Shown: positions 19,035-31,230 of the stretch, in pieces
Layout of the letters: every line of letters starts with the position of its first letter
How positions within the stretch are numbered: the stretch's first letter is position 1
Source: Coenobita brevimanus
Lineage: Eukaryota; Arthropoda; Malacostraca; Decapoda; Coenobitidae
DNA length: 64,000 nucleotides
NCBI GenBank assembly: GCA_032717465.1
Contig: CM064666.1
Coordinates: 248,501-312,500, forward strand
Direction of reading: 5' to 3'
Notes under the pieces: generated by a model
Databases searched by the model: none
What the model was told of the DNA's origin: nothing
The model's input: the letters and a program-made list of their open reading frames with translations, nothing else
Made by a program: the position numbers and the translations under genes

Positions 19035-20520
19035 AGAGGAGGGGGAGGGCACTGGGGACACACAAAGTCTAGATCGCAGGTAGGTGCAGGTGACAGTCAG
19101 GTGTGGGAGTAGGGCCGTCAGGGGTGTGCTCTCGATAAAGGCGCTGGTCTTGGGCTGTGCACCCTTGGGTCCAGTGTAGGCTGGAGGGAGGCGTGGTGGG
19201 TGGCCCCTTCCTGGCGGGGGCCTTAGCAGTGTGGTGGCCCTCGGGACTGAGGCCAAATACGGCTTTATAGTAGGTGCGCTGCCCGGCGCCTGCCCTTGGC
19301 TGTGGTGGGATTCCTGGCAGAGGGTCTGGACTGGTCCGGGCCAGGGGTTGGCTGAGGGGAGCCCCTCGAGGTCCGGGGGCTGTGGTCTTGCCGGGAGGGG
19401 GAGGCCATCAGGGGTCATCTACGGCCGCTTGCCCTCGTGAAGACCGTTAGCTGCTGGGGGCGTTGGGGGCTCGGCTGCAGGGACAGGACACCCACGCTCA
19501 CAACAGGTTCACTCCAGACACTTTTCAATAGTAGTTCTGTAGAGGAGCAATTTCCACCCTTTGTAGTGCAGCCTCTGGAAGGGCGGGCTGAGCCAGGGAC
19601 GTCTCCCTAGTAGGGAGCCTCCAGAGTAGTGGAGGAAGGACAACCGGTGGTCTCTCCCTCAGCTTGGCAGGTCCAATGGACTCCACCGGAACTCCACTCC
19701 AGGGCAGAGGGAGGAGGTCCAGTGGACTCCCCTTCTGCACGGTAGGTCCGGTGGACTCCACCTAGACTCCCTCCTGGGGTAGTGGACGAAGGAGGTCCGG
19801 TGGACTCTCCCTCGGTCCGACAGGTCCAGTGGACTCTGTTGGGGCACCCCCCATCCTGAGGACAACAGGAGGAGGAAGTCCGGCGGACTTTCTGGCTCCC
19901 ACGGCAGGTCCGGTGGACTCTACCGCTCTCCTGCTGCCATGGGAAAGTCGCAGCTGAGACGACCGTTGGTCTCTCCCTCTGTGGCAGGTCTGGTGGACTC
20001 TACCACGGCTCTGCTCCCTTCCCTGGAACTGCAGGTGAGAGTCGTTCAGTGCAAGGTCCGAGACCCCTGCTCCCGAAGGTGGGTGGCAGAAGAAGGAGGT
20101 CCGGTGGACTCTCCTCCTACAGTAGGTCCGGTGGACTCTACTGCGCTGCTACTCCCCTGAGGGTGTGTAGGGCTAAGACTAGAGGACCGGTGGTCTCTCT
20201 TCCTCTTGTGTTGGCAGGTCCGGTGGACTCTGCTACTGAGGGCCTATTTGGGACTGTATCCAAACAAGTCCCACCCCGAGTCTGGTGAGTGCTGACCTCG
20301 TCAGAGAGTAATGCACCCGGATGATGCACTTCCCGTGGGTCTGGCTGGGTGCAAGAGGGGCATAAGGTAGCTGGGGACATTGGCTGGTGTGGCTCGGGGC
20401 CCCTGTAAGCCTCCCCGTGGCGTCCTCTTGGGATGAGTGTCACCTCCCCGTGTCCTCCTGTTGAGGTGGGTGTGCCGGGGTCGCTCCGTCGGGTGGGTAT
20501 TTCACCAGGCAAAATAAAGG
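19035..20520 (-). repeat. GC-rich dispersed element, copy A
   Basis: Read on the minus strand, it starts GTGAAATACCCACCC near 20510. It has a conserved 5' module, a minisatellite of TCCACCGGACCTGCC-like units at 19560-20280, a 3' module with CCCCGGCAAGACCACAGCCC-like sequence, and an end of CACACCTGACTGTCACCTGC near 19080. Copies B and C have the same order. A 152-codon frame (20596-20138) corresponds to the long frames of B and C, but the core carries stops here. Confidence 0.72.
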
Positions 20521-20588
20521 GGTTTAATCCCCGAGCTAGGCAACTATGACCATATAGCCCCGCTAGGTTACAGGAGTGCGCTACCACT

Positions 20589-20660
20589 CCCTGCACGGCA
20601 GTCTCGAACTCGCAATCCCCCGATTACGAGCTTGATGCTCTGCCACTGAGCCACCGTGCC
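20589..20660 (-). tRNA. tRNA-like sequence (CGT anticodon position), probably SINE-derived
   Basis: On the minus strand GGCACGGTGGCTCAGTGGCA provides an acceptor half and an A box. TCGTAAT resembles an anticodon loop and GAGTTCGAGAC a B box, and CCGTGC pairs with GCACGG. The anticodon and T stems are poorly paired, so this is likely a degenerate tRNA or the head of a SINE rather than a working tRNA-Thr. Confidence 0.4.
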
Positions 20661-21739
20661 CCTCCCCTGGCAAAACAAAAATGACGCACAAGTACAAAGA
20701 CACAACAAGCATCAGTGACAGAACTAGGCAGGATAAAGATGACTCAAAAGAGGAAACTAAAACTGGGACGCAATTATGTGGAATAAGGAGGTTGGAAACA
20801 AGATCAGCTTAAGGACTGAACTGAATTGAATATTTATTTTTGTAAAAGGTACAGAGTGCCAATACAACAAAAGAAGGTGGTGGGTCTTGCCACACACCTT
20901 CTTTAGCCAATACAGTTACATATAGTTAGTAATTGGACATTCGTGGGCGTGGCCACACCAGTTTTCTGGGGTGGAGCCACATACCCTTTGATAAAAAAAA
21001 AAAAAAAATAGTTACATTCAATGATATGAAATAGCCTACAGAGGCATTTGTATGATGTATTGTATACAGGAGTAAAGGGTAATACTAGAGTAGTAAAGAA
21101 ATACAGTGAACAAATCAGTACAAGCCGTGGCCGAAGGTCATGGCAGCATCGCCTTATCAGTAGGTTGGTGAGTGATGGCCACAACACCCTCCACCATCAC
21201 ACACTCTCCCTCCATTACACTCTCTCTTCGTTTCAGATCTTCCCTTCCTTTTGTTGGGGTTGTATTTTATACATATTCTGCAATGATACACAGTAGCGTA
21301 TTTCTTACACTGGCTTCAAGTAGTACATATTTTTTTCATTAACTATTGTTAGGTAACAAGGTACACAGCCTCTAAGATTACACCTCTCTTTCTCCGTATT
21401 ATATCATCACAACTGTTTAGTTGGCCATACAGTCTGTACATGACCCTCAAGCTATCTCAGTGTCGTTTTCTGACCTTCTGACGTAATTCAGTCAGGTATT
21501 TGTTGCCACCATACTGTCACGCACCTCATTGTCATAGGATTGTTTTGCCTGCGCCTCTGCAAGTTAGCCAGAGTCTTCTGCCATCCTAATAGGATATTGC
21601 TGGACCAGTAGCATATGTAGGTTTACTGGTCAATGTCTTGGGTAACTTATTTGAGCTGTGGTGCTTAGCAAAATTTTCTATAACAGCAACGAGACATTCA
21701 TAGAAAAGTTAACATTAAAAAAGGACTCCTTTTTGGTCC

Positions 21740-22470
21740 GATATCATATCTGGACATAGCAGCAGAGTTTAGGTAACTGTACACTTGCATTGACTAATCT
21801 TGTCCTTGGGTTGTAAATAATGGTACGTAATGTGAGAAAAGTTTCTAGGGCGAAATGATCACTAAGAATGTACCTGAGTACATGAGTTTCAGCAAGACTT
21901 GTCTCAGAGTTGAACAAAACTATATAGTCGAGCCTGCCTCCCTGAACACGAGTAGGAACATTTTCAACTGTAAGTAAAGCGGTATCAACAGCATCAAGGA
22001 AGTTTTTCCAACGCATGCCATTGACACTGGAGGTTTTGACGCTACCCAGATCTACATGCCTGACATTAAGGTCTCCGGCAGAATAGTTCTCTCAACAAGA
22101 ATGCAAGTGGGAAGGGAATCCACGTGAAAGGAACTAGCATGAGCATTCACAATATAAATGAGTATGCTGCCAAGATGTAAGCAGACTACTATGTATTCAG
22201 TTCCATTGTGTACACTGTTTTCAGAGAGTGACAGAGAGACTATACTTAACATACACTGCCAAGCCCCTGGAGCTGCCTTCATCTGGATCCAGGGTGAAAA
22301 CATTATAACTTCTTAGATGAAGCACATCACGTCCTATTTCCTGTAAGGCAGTCAGAGCAGGTTTGTTTTATAACATAAGAGTGGAGGTCAGTAAAGCGAG
22401 TCCATAAGCCGTTTACATTCCAGGTCAGGAAGGTGTAGGGGGAGCTATCCATTGGCTGGTGGTCTCACTG
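21740..22470 (-). pseudogene. LINE ORF2 endonuclease (AP-endonuclease-like), broken
   Basis: Starts SPYTFLTWNVNGLWTRFTDL, the usual TWNVNG opening of the endonuclease domain. It is then interrupted by several stops, and ends with a readable block RLDYIVLFNSETSLAETHVL ... ILSDHFALETFL, where SDHF is the catalytic Asp-His motif. Inactive. Confidence 0.78.
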
Positions 22471-22834
22471 CTAGCTGTTGTACCGCTACCGTTAACTGCT
22501 CAATCGAATGCCTACATTCGCCACGTGTCAGTCCAAGGCATCGTAGTCCCTTGTAAGCTTCTCTACCTGGGTGCGGAGAGGCACCTAGTTTTTTCCTTGG
22601 GGTGAGCCCCCGTCGGGTTTGCGTGTCTAGCAGCGGGCTCCTCACCACCACCATCTCAATGACGGGAAGCCTCGGCTGCAGAATTACAATCTTCCTTCGT
22701 GTCGGACTCAACAAAAAAGTCCTCTAGTTGTTGTGTTTGTTTTTGCGAACGTGTTTCCACCTCCTGGAGTCTCCGTGATAGGTCTTGCACTGCCAACTGA
22801 TGATCCCTAACGATCTCCCGTAGGCTTGGTTCGC

Positions 22835-22877
22835 TATCTATCTATCGCCAGACACCATAATCCCGTAAGGGGTGGCC
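22835..22877 (-). mobile_element. 43-bp tail-only SINE/LINE insertion with target duplication
   Basis: A 43-bp block consisting only of the shared retroposon tail (ggccaccccttacgggatta, tggtgtctggcga, then TAGATAGATA on the minus strand) is flanked by direct repeats gttcgc (22829-22834 and 22878-22883). It interrupts retrotransposon A between ORF1 and ORF2. Confidence 0.8.
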
Positions 22878-23016
22878 GTTCGCGCTGACCGGAATCGCCA
22901 TTTGGGGGCTGGCTTGCCAAGGACTCGGCAGGACGTACTGGTGACTGGCCGTGTATGGGTGCAGCAGCAGATGATTGTCCCAGATGTGGGAAATCTGGGG
23001 CCTGATGGCGGGTGTC

Positions 23017-23995
23017 TCAAGCATTGGTAGGAGGCGGCGGTGGTGGTTGGGCTACATGAGGCTGGGCGGCAGTGTACCGTGGTGCCGGGGTCATCTGCGG
23101 TTTCTGGGGACAAAGGAACGAGTAGGCATTGTGTTCCCCTCCACAGTTGCAGCACTTGGGTTTGAAGGGTTCGCCCCTCTTGATCTTTTTCAGGCAAGTG
23201 GTACCTTCATGCTTCCCAGCACAGAAACGGTACCTGTATGCTGCACAACACCTCCATGCCATGTGCCCCCACCTGCTACAGCGGTAGTAGAGGTCAGGCT
23301 CCGAAACATAGCGTGCAACTCTCTTGTATCCCTGTGCCATGATGAATACTTTCTCGGGAATCTCCCCCTCTAACAGAGCATCCACAGGACATTTTCTGGT
23401 GTCTCAAGGTCCTCCACGCCCCAGTAGACAGGAACACTATGAATGATAATCCTGGAAGGGGGGCGATTGACCACAGCTTCCAAGACAACCCCCTGAAATC
23501 CATCACTAGTCAGGCAGTCTACTGCAGGGCCACCGTTCACAGTCACGTATGGATGTGTTTTATCTTCTTTGAACAGTACCTCAAAATCAGGAAACTGTTT
23601 TGCCACTGAAATGGCCCACTTTGCTTTTTCTGGGAGAGAGAGCTCACAATCCGAGGGAAAATTCAGCTTCACTCTGGCATCACTTCGTTCCTCCGGGACA
23701 CCGAAGTCCTTTCTGGTGCTGGCACATCGTCGTCCTCCTCTGTGCGTTGTCGTTTCTTGACACTAGGATCTGTGTCAGTTGTGTCACACGGTGCCGCTCG
23801 CTCCGTGGCCCCGGCACCATGTTCCATAATATGTCTCATGTTTGAGGCACTGGTACTTCTTGTCTTTCCCCGTCAGTCTCCGAGGACGGGAGTCTATCAT
23901 GGACATCGGTCCGGGCCACGTTGCTATAGGTAGGTCTGATCAGTCAGAAGGGCGTGGCCCGCGGCGCTTGCGGTGACGCCTGCGGGAGGCCATCT
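23017..23995 (-). pseudogene. LINE ORF1, gag-like zinc-knuckle protein, frameshifted
   Basis: The upper part (23672-23370) reads KLNFPSDCELSLPEKAKWAI ... ISVAKQFPDFEVLFKEDKTH and ends at a stop; the lower part (23385-23017) continues in another frame with three cysteine clusters. In the first two clusters the leading Cys is Tyr (YRCSRWGHMAWRC and YRFCAGKHEGTTC). The third, CCNCGGEHNAYSFLC, is complete. It ends in a Pro run. ORF1 proteins of this type bind element RNA. Confidence 0.78.
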
Positions 23996-24000
23996 CGGCA

Positions 24001-25000
24001 CACACCCCCGCTCGGCGGTTGGCAGTTACTGAGCTTAAGGATTTACAAAAAAACGGAATAGCTAATATATGACAAGTGACAACCACCCATTATCCATGAT
24101 TATAGAACAGTACTGAACAGGATATGCAAGTGAGAGAGGGAAATTTGCAGTACTACAAGTCATATATTGAAGACAAGGGCAACATCATTGGAAATAACCT
24201 GTTCTGCGACAATAATATAGAACATAAAGAAGAAAACTCTATGCAAATCTTGGAAAGTAAGAGCAAATAAGATAAAGGAGCTAAACGACTAAAAATAACG
24301 CTGCTAAAAGTAGGCACCGTTGCTTGCAGAGGCATTGCGTCAGGCCGACATCATCTGTTATGTTGTACCAAGGTCAGGGCACTGGGTATCAAGCCTGTCC
24401 GAAGGGAATATATTGAGTGGTGTTTGAACACATGGTTTGTGACAGTTTGAACTTGTGAATGATTAGTAGTGATTGGTGAGTATTTTAGTCAGAATTAACC
24501 AAAAAATATCTAAATTATCAGCCCGGACAATAGGCCTATGCAGTGGGCTACGTGTGATGTTGCACGGTAGCCAGTGATTTGGGCTTTAGTTAAAGTTTGA
24601 TCATTTATAAATAGGGCATAAAATGAAAATATAAGAGGATTCAGACTGCATGTAGATGTTATATTGCTGTCAAGTGGCATTACTCGATAAGTTCCATATT
24701 TTTTTATAGGTTACGAAATTGGGGCAGCCTTTTCCTTACATCTACCATTCTAAATCTGGGAAAATTGGCTCTATACCTAGCATTAGAACTTTAATTGGCG
24801 AATTTTCTCCAAGTTACTGCGAATGTCATACCAAAATAAGGTAAAAAAACGATGCTAATTGCCGTACTGCATAAAATCTAGTAGAACATCTATTTATGTT
24901 AAAAAAATGTTTTTAGTATAGCCTACTGACCCACACTCAGATTTGTATATTTGCCTTCAGTTAGCATGTTGTATTAATATAAACAACTTCTTTTTTTGTG
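24001..25000. other. AT-rich intergenic stretch, nothing recognised
   Basis: No coding frame of interest and no familiar repeat. Confidence 0.45.
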
Positions 25001-25004
25001 TGCA

Positions 25005-25060
25005 AGGAAGAAGGAACCAAAGGCTGTTACCTGCAACATTGTTCCCTTCAAGAAAAAATG
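25005..25060 (+). repeat. 'aaggaacc' family fragment
   Basis: 'ggaagaaggaaccaaaggct' then ttgttcccttcaagaaaaaa. Confidence 0.75.
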
Positions 25061-25204
25061 GTTTGACGTTATTAGTAAACTTAGGGGGGGGGTCAGGTGG
25101 ATGGAAATCTCTCCCAATTAGTGTAGGTGTCAGTGCCATGCAATATAATGTAAATCTGCAATGAATCCTACAAATAATTATTGGAAAACGGAAATTTTAA
25201 ACAA

Positions 25205-25575
25205 AAACGAGTGAGAGTGGACTTAGGTGGTAGGTGGTGGCGACAATCATCCACTCACTTGATGTAGTGCTGCCTACTTTGCCTTTATTATTCTTTATGT
25301 GTCTGTCCTCCTCTCTTCCTATTTCTCCCATCTTTCCTGTCACTTTTTATTACTCTTCTTTCCTTTTCAGGTGGCTTTACATTGAGTGACAAGCCTAATG
25401 GTTTCCTGTAAGCCAGGAAACTTATTACAATGCTGGGTGGTAACCATATAACCAACCCATACATGTTCCCTACATGGCAACAAGTGGACTGGCAGAGGGG
25501 TAGTGCCCCTCCCCATAAAAGCTAACTCAAAGACAAACGGCCGCCCCTTATGGAATTATGGCGTCTGACTAGTTT
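25205..25575 (+). repeat. SINE-2 copy, near full length
   Basis: Contains the pyrimidine-rich head ('catccactcacttgatgtag'), the body 'cattgagtgacaagcctaat' and the tail ggccgccccttatggaatta, ending in a T-run. Confidence 0.88.
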
Positions 25576-25648
25576 TTTTTTTTTTTAAATAACAGAACAG
25601 GGGAAGGAAAAACATATGAATGAAAAAAAAACAAATCCATACACCGGA

Positions 25649-27225
25649 TTATAGATGTCCCCTATTCTTAACAAATCTGTAGCAGTTGGACTTGAGCTTC
25701 TGTAAGTTGAAGAGTGGGGGGGAAACACTCCGGGGAAGCAAGTTTCAAAGAGGTGCAGTTTGGAGAATAAGAGAATTCTGATAGGTGGAAGTTGTGCAGT
25801 ATGGCAGTGTGACAGTCCAATCATGAGCACTACCAGATGCCGGTATAGCACTGGGGAAGGCGTGGAGAGGTGGCACAGTGGCTGCAACTTCATCTGAGCA
25901 TTTGCCATAAAAGTATCTAAAATAATGCAAGGGAGGCAACATTCCTTCTTACTTGTAAGGGAGGTAGTTCATAAGTAGTAGGGATATTAAGAATTCTAAC
26001 AGCTTTGTTTGTATTGATGTCAGGTTGTTTTAGTGCAGCCTCCACATCCATTCCAGAAGGTGAGCAATATTCCAGTTGAGAGTGCACATGACTTGTGAAT
26101 TATAGCTAGCGTAACTGCTCGTCAGTCAAGAAGTTATGGACTCTGTACAATAAATCAAGTTTCTTTGATGCTGTTTTTGCTAGTGATCTAACATGAGAGG
26201 TCCAGCTGAGGGCATTGTTAAATGAAACACCAAGAATTTCAATACTTTTAGAGATAGGAATATTAGTAGCACTGAAGGTACTGTCATGCAGTATAGGAAT
26301 CAAGCAGTATCTGTGTATTGGTATATTGTTTATATTTTGGTTTTCCTAGCGTTAAATGAGGCAAGGTTAGTTTGTCCCCATTTAGTGATTAAGCAACGTT
26401 GGGTCTGGTTAGTACTTGGACGGGTGACTGCCTGGGAACACCAGATGCTGTTGGCATCCCTGCGTGTTAAGTGGGGTTGGTGGAGAATTAGTGCCCCTCC
26501 CTGTAAAACAATTAACTCTAAGCCCTTGGCCACCCCGTTTGGGATACATGGCGTCTGGCAATGAATGAATGAATGAATGAGATAAGTCTGGATTTATGGA
26601 GATGGCTGCACAGAGTCATTAGAAATATTAAACTTTGTGAATGGCTGTTTAAGTGTGAATGAACTGTGAGGTGTTGAGTCATTTGCATATGAATGAATGA
26701 GATTATGGATGACACACATCATCATTATGAATTTAAAATAGGGTTGAAGCCAGAATTGATCCTTGTGGCCCGCCAGCATTAATCGAATGGAAATTTGGAG
26801 TACTGTATATGTCATGTACGCTAATCTTCCTGTTGCCGAGATACAATGAAATCAGAGGAAGAAAAGATGATAGGCCATAGCAAGGGAGTTTGGATAGCAG
26901 GGAACGGTGCCACACGCCGTCAAAAGCTTTAGAAATATCAAGGGCTACTGCATGAATTCCATGTTGGTCAGTTGACTGATGGATGGCATGAGTCAGGAGA
27001 TGGAGTACATCAGCAGTGGATCTTTCGTGGTGAAAGCCATACCGTACTATCTGTTGCAAATTAAGTTGTTGGATTAAAGATGTTTAGGTATGTGCTTATT
27101 AATTACAATTTCAAATGCTTTGCCAAGAGATGTGGTAGCAGTTGGTCTGTAATCAGAGGGGTCAGATGCACTTCCATTCTTTAGGATTGGGTGGATATTG
27201 GCTTCCTTCCAAGAATTAGGAAATC
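25649..27225 (-). pseudogene. Non-LTR retrotransposon B reverse transcriptase, decayed
   Basis: Minus-strand blocks in order: WKEANIHPILKNGSASDPSD then YRPTATTSLGKAFE (RT finger motifs, 27210-27080); YGFHHERSTADVLHLLTHAI; VALDISKAFDGVWH (motif A, first Asp present); AGGPQGSILASTLF (motif B); SYANDST in place of YADD (catalytic Asp changed to Asn); NLASFNARKTKI; ILGVSFNNALSWTSHVRSLA (thumb region); and a C-terminal block ending FVKNRGHL-stop at 25649. Frameshifts and stops are present, and a 5S-SINE lies inside. The motif series fits Jockey-type elements of arthropods. Confidence 0.85.
26388..26580 (+). mobile_element. 5S rRNA-derived SINE, 5'-truncated, nested in retrotransposon B
   Basis: Starts inside the 5S part (gattaagcaacgttgggtct, gttagtacttggacgggtga, gggaacaccagatgctgttg), then body gtggggttggtggagaatta and tail ggccaccccgtttgggatac with (AATG)n at the end. 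It separates the RT active-site region from the thumb region, so it is younger than that element. Confidence 0.9.
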
Positions 27226-27630
27226 AAGAAGTATGTATGCATAGATAGATACCGTAGTCTAATTTTATGCATAGATAGATAGTCAAAATTTGATGAGGTA
27301 TACAGTAATTTATATGTAGGTCTAAAATTGATAAGGTGAAGGTTGTGTAATTACTGACTACAGAATTAACTCACACTTGTGCTACGTTTTAAAATGTGCT
27401 ATACGGTATTACATTGATGATCAGGATATACCAGTACAGTATAGAGTAAGAATAAATTATTCATGTAGATTTCAAAGACTTCAAGTATTTATTGAGGAAA
27501 ATCCCAGTCGAGCTCTTTCAAGGTATACAGGACACGTTACATATTGATTACATAAAATCAGTGTGAGATCATTTTTGGCAGATAGCTACGTCAGAAAACA
27601 GTTACTACTAAATAAACTCCACATTCACAG
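27226..27630. other. AT-rich stretch, nothing recognised
   Basis: Short GATA runs at 27240-27285; no gene. Confidence 0.45.
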
Positions 27631-28120
27631 AAGTGAGAGGGAGGGGGAGACCGAGGATGAGATGGAGGGATGGAATGGAGTGGCATATGAGAGAGGGGAT
27701 GTGTGAGCTGGAGGGAGGATAGTGAAATGCAGGGGACAGGGTGACATGGAGGCGATTTGTTTGTGGCCACCCCTTACAGGGTTGAGGCGTCAGGTAGTTG
27801 ATAGATAAGATATCCCTAGATTTTGCTTAACTAGAAGAATTTTGGGCAACAGAGGCTTAAAGACAAGAAAATCTATATCTTGAGTTAGCTCACAATACTT
27901 TTTCTCTGTTTGTTCATAGTCATACACCTTATTCCTGGAAGGGGTGGCCACAAACAAATTGCCTCCATGTCACCCGGTCCTCTGTCACTAGGCTGCCTTC
28001 CTTCCAACTCATACACCCTCTCCCTCCTATACCTCTCCATTAAATCCCTCCTCAGGTCTTCCCCTTCCCCCCTTCACCTCACTCACATACATTCTCTTAG
28101 TTAGTCTGTCAGTCTATATG
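27630..28120. repeat. Two RTE-like LINE 3'-end copies in opposite orientations
   Basis: 27630-27815 reads plus (gaccgaggatgagatggagg ... ttgtttgtggccacccctta). 27930-28120 reads minus (ggtggccacaaacaaattgc ... ctcactcacatacattctct). Confidence 0.85.
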
Positions 28121-28435
28121 AACTCCAAATGACAACGCTATCCCAGGCTTTCAAGCATATCCACATCAACACCAAAATGTTCCTTGAGTTCCCCGTGTAT
28201 CTCTTTGTACACCTAAAATTTATCTTTACTGTATACTAACAACAGATTTTGTTAAGAGAATTTTTAGCAGTCAAAGGCTTAAGAAAACTGTTGAGTAAAA
28301 CCATTTCCTTGCTGTTGGTACAGGTGGACACAAACACAGTATTGCAACTAATATTTTATCTCTTCTGACACTCATCTTCTTCCACTGACTTTCACTTTCC
28401 TCCACTGACTCTCACTTTCCTTCACTGGCTGATAT

Positions 28436-28700
28436 TTCTAAGCTGAGAGAGGCTTGGTATGTGATATTCCTAAGCTGAAAGAGGCTTGGTATGTGATATT
28501 CCTAAGCTGAAAGAGGCTTGGTGTGTGATATTCTTAAGCTGAAAGAGGCATGGTATGTGATATTCCTAAGCAGAGAGAGGCTTTGTGTGATATTCCTAAG
28601 CTGAGAGAGGTTTGGTATGTGATATTCCTAAGCTGAGAGAGGCTTGTGTGATATTCCTAAGCTGAGAGAGGCTTGGTGTGATATTCCAAAGCTGAGAGGT
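28436..28700 (+). repeat. Tandem repeat of about 28-33 bp
   Basis: Eight to nine units of gatattcctaagctgagaga followed by ggcttggtatgt, with length variation in the last part. Confidence 0.93.
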
Positions 28701-30390
28701 GCTTGATATGTTTTTGTGCTAATAGATGATTGCCTTTGTTAAGATATATGAGGGAGGAAAGGAACAGACATACCCTAAGTGATATACAGAGGAGTATCGT
28801 AATAGGTGAACTTTTGACACTAACTTTGCAATACTTGACACATACATTACATTTTTAAAGCTGTTTACACCCATTGAAGTCCATTAGCGGGCATACAACC
28901 TGGAATAAACAGCACAGTAACTGAGTGCATGCGTTAAGTAATTTGATCTATTACCAGCCACTCCTGTTGTGTCATAGGGACTTTGAACACTAAGGTTGCT
29001 GATACCACACGAGATAAAGCTTGGGCCACTTATCTTAGAGATATCGGTGCCTATCTAACAAGCGCGTAACAGAATCAGCGAGGTCCATCTCATACTTTGC
29101 CTGGTGTGGGGACCTAAGGCTAGGCTGCATTTTGGTTCGACTAGGAAACTTGGGTGAGTTGTTTTTGTTATGACAGGGAGTCCTTATTATACTCGAATGT
29201 TCCTCCTCCTCCTCATCCACCTCTTCCTCTTCCTCCTCTTCTTCCTCCTCCTCCTCCTCCTCCTCCTCCTACCTTCTGGTAATGTTCTCTTTTCTTTTTT
29301 CTTTTTTACAGTTTTTATGCTACCTCCACATGATTTACCTGAGGAAAGAACTCAGTATTGGAGGGGTTAATGAAGACTATACTGTTGTCTGTACCCCACC
29401 CCTCCAGTTTGAATAGTGTTGCCTAATGTAAACGAAATCCTCTGGAGATTGGAAGAATGAAGTACAGTACTGTAGTACAATTGTTACGCGATGCAAGGGG
29501 TGAATTTGGTGTTCATATACAGAGAAACTGCCTTGTAACTGGAGTTGGTGATTTTTTTATTTTAATCAAAAATATATAAAATCTGATTTTTTTAAATTTA
29601 TTCGATTCTTTTTATTTATTTGATATTTCTTTTTCTTATATAGCTAATATTTCAAAAGCAGTATACTGAATAATGTTAACTTCATGTCTTGTATGTCCAC
29701 TGATGGTTCAGGCTGAAAGCCACTGCCCAGAATTCAGATACATAGGCTACCTGTTTAGGTCCTGTCTGTACGCTACTGGTTAAGGCCGAGTTGCCAGTGG
29801 TAATCAAGACAGCATATTCCAAAGCTGATTAAATCACCACACAGAAAACTCTTAAGCTGATATTATTATGACATGGCCTTAGGTGACCAAGTATAGCCTA
29901 CCTAGTCTTATGGCTGGGGTTTTTGATTTATGGCTCATTATTTCACATGTACAAATCATTTCAATACATAGTTACACAAATGCAAAACTATTTTTTCTGT
30001 CATACAGTGTAGCAATATCTAATGGCACCATTCTCCAAAATCTGCTAACTTAATGCTTAAGTATCGAAATAAATGAATGCCAACACAAAGTTATACACAA
30101 ATTTTATAAACCTTCAGATTTTATTTTTGTTGACTTTTATATATAAAAAAAAAAAAGGGTTTGGTTTAGCAAAATAATCAATTATTTAATCATATGATTG
30201 AATCAGTTTGATTTAATCATTGCCAACCCTGCTTATAACCACTTCACTAAATTTATATACTATTTAATCATGCTATCTGCAGACAGTTTTATTTAATGTA
30301 AAGGAGACTTTGAACTGGATGGGGTTAGATCTAGTCTTCAGTAACTCCATAAAACAGGCCCTTCCAGAGTGAAGGAAAATAAAAATTAAT
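28701..30390. other. Intergenic, nothing recognised apart from a CTC-rich tract
   Basis: A (CTC)n-rich tract at 29200-29272. The rest is AT-rich without a convincing frame or repeat. Confidence 0.45.
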
Positions 30391-30394
30391 ACAT

Positions 30395-30500
30395 TGCTGG
30401 CTGAATAGGGAGGCTGCCAGAGACCGAGCAGCATGCAGAGCCTCCATTAGGTGACCACGGCTGATGAATGGAAGCACGTTGGAGCCGTTATAAATGATAT
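30395..30500 (+). repeat. LINE 3'-coding fragment (RTE-like)
   Basis: 'agggaggctgccagagaccg' and ccattaggtgaccacggctg match the end of the larger fragment at 46915-47360. Confidence 0.65.
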
Positions 30501-30919
30501 GGTTGCCAGATTGATGAGATTAAAGTTGTATTGCTGTCTGTATGGTTCAGTTGTCAGTTTACTGTTTAGTGTACAGTACAAACTCTCAAATCCAAGATAA
30601 TTGATACCAAAGGCTTTTTAGAAAGTGGAATTTTTTTGTAAAGTATAATGTTAATGATGACAGTGAGAATATCGTGTAGACTACTGCCTGCATTACCATG
30701 AACTCTACTGGTACACACAATAAAGTACAGTACTTTGTAGTGTATCACAGTAGTAATATGTCTGCCCTTGTTCTACTTGTCCATAGATGTAGCATCATCA
30801 AGTATGCATTGTATGTGTTGGGACGGATGATATCAACATCTCCCTATTGCAGGAAAACATATTTTGTACAACCTCTGAACATCTGGTTTCCAAAAGTCTG
30901 TACTGTATGTATGTATATA

Positions 30920-31110
30920 TCTATAGCCAGATTCCTTGATCCTGTAAGGGGTGGCCATAAACAAAGTGCCTCCATGTCACCTTGTCCCCTGCCATTACAC
31001 TGCCCTCGCCCATCTCACACACCTCTCTCTTATAGAAATCGCTTTCATATCACCCTGTCCCCTGCCATTATGCTGCCATTCCCCCACCTCACACCCCTGT
31101 CTCTCATACA
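30920..31110 (-). repeat. RTE-like LINE 3'-end copy
   Basis: Reverse orientation, gtaaggggtggccataaaca then pyrimidine-rich sequence. It lies just upstream of exon 1 of the right RetSat gene. Confidence 0.78.
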
Positions 31111-31230
31111 GTATATTAAATAGCTCTGTATGGATACTAAGTGCTTGTGAAGGATTGAGGGCATAAAAATAAAATGGATATCACAGAATCAAGTTAATTT
31201 TAATGTTGTTACTTCCAGACTGTGGGCAGG

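Larger units (their letters stand above)
20818..24000 (-). mobile_element. Non-LTR retrotransposon A (ORF1 + endonuclease), decayed
   Basis: Order on the minus strand: ORF1 start MASRRRHRKRRGPRPSD near 23992, a gag-like region with zinc knuckles (23672-23017), ORF2 start with endonuclease (22470-21740), a long 3' part, then AATAAATATTCAATTCAG at the end near 20830. A hairpin (aagaaggtg...caccttctt, about 20872-20903) and an A-run lie near the 3' end. The reverse transcriptase domain is not recognised, so most of ORF2 is deleted. The plan fits Jockey/CR1-type elements. Confidence 0.72.

Noticed and set aside
20589..20660. Functional tRNA-Thr(CGT) gene
   Set aside because: Anticodon and T stems do not pair well and it lies beside a repeat; listed only as tRNA-like.
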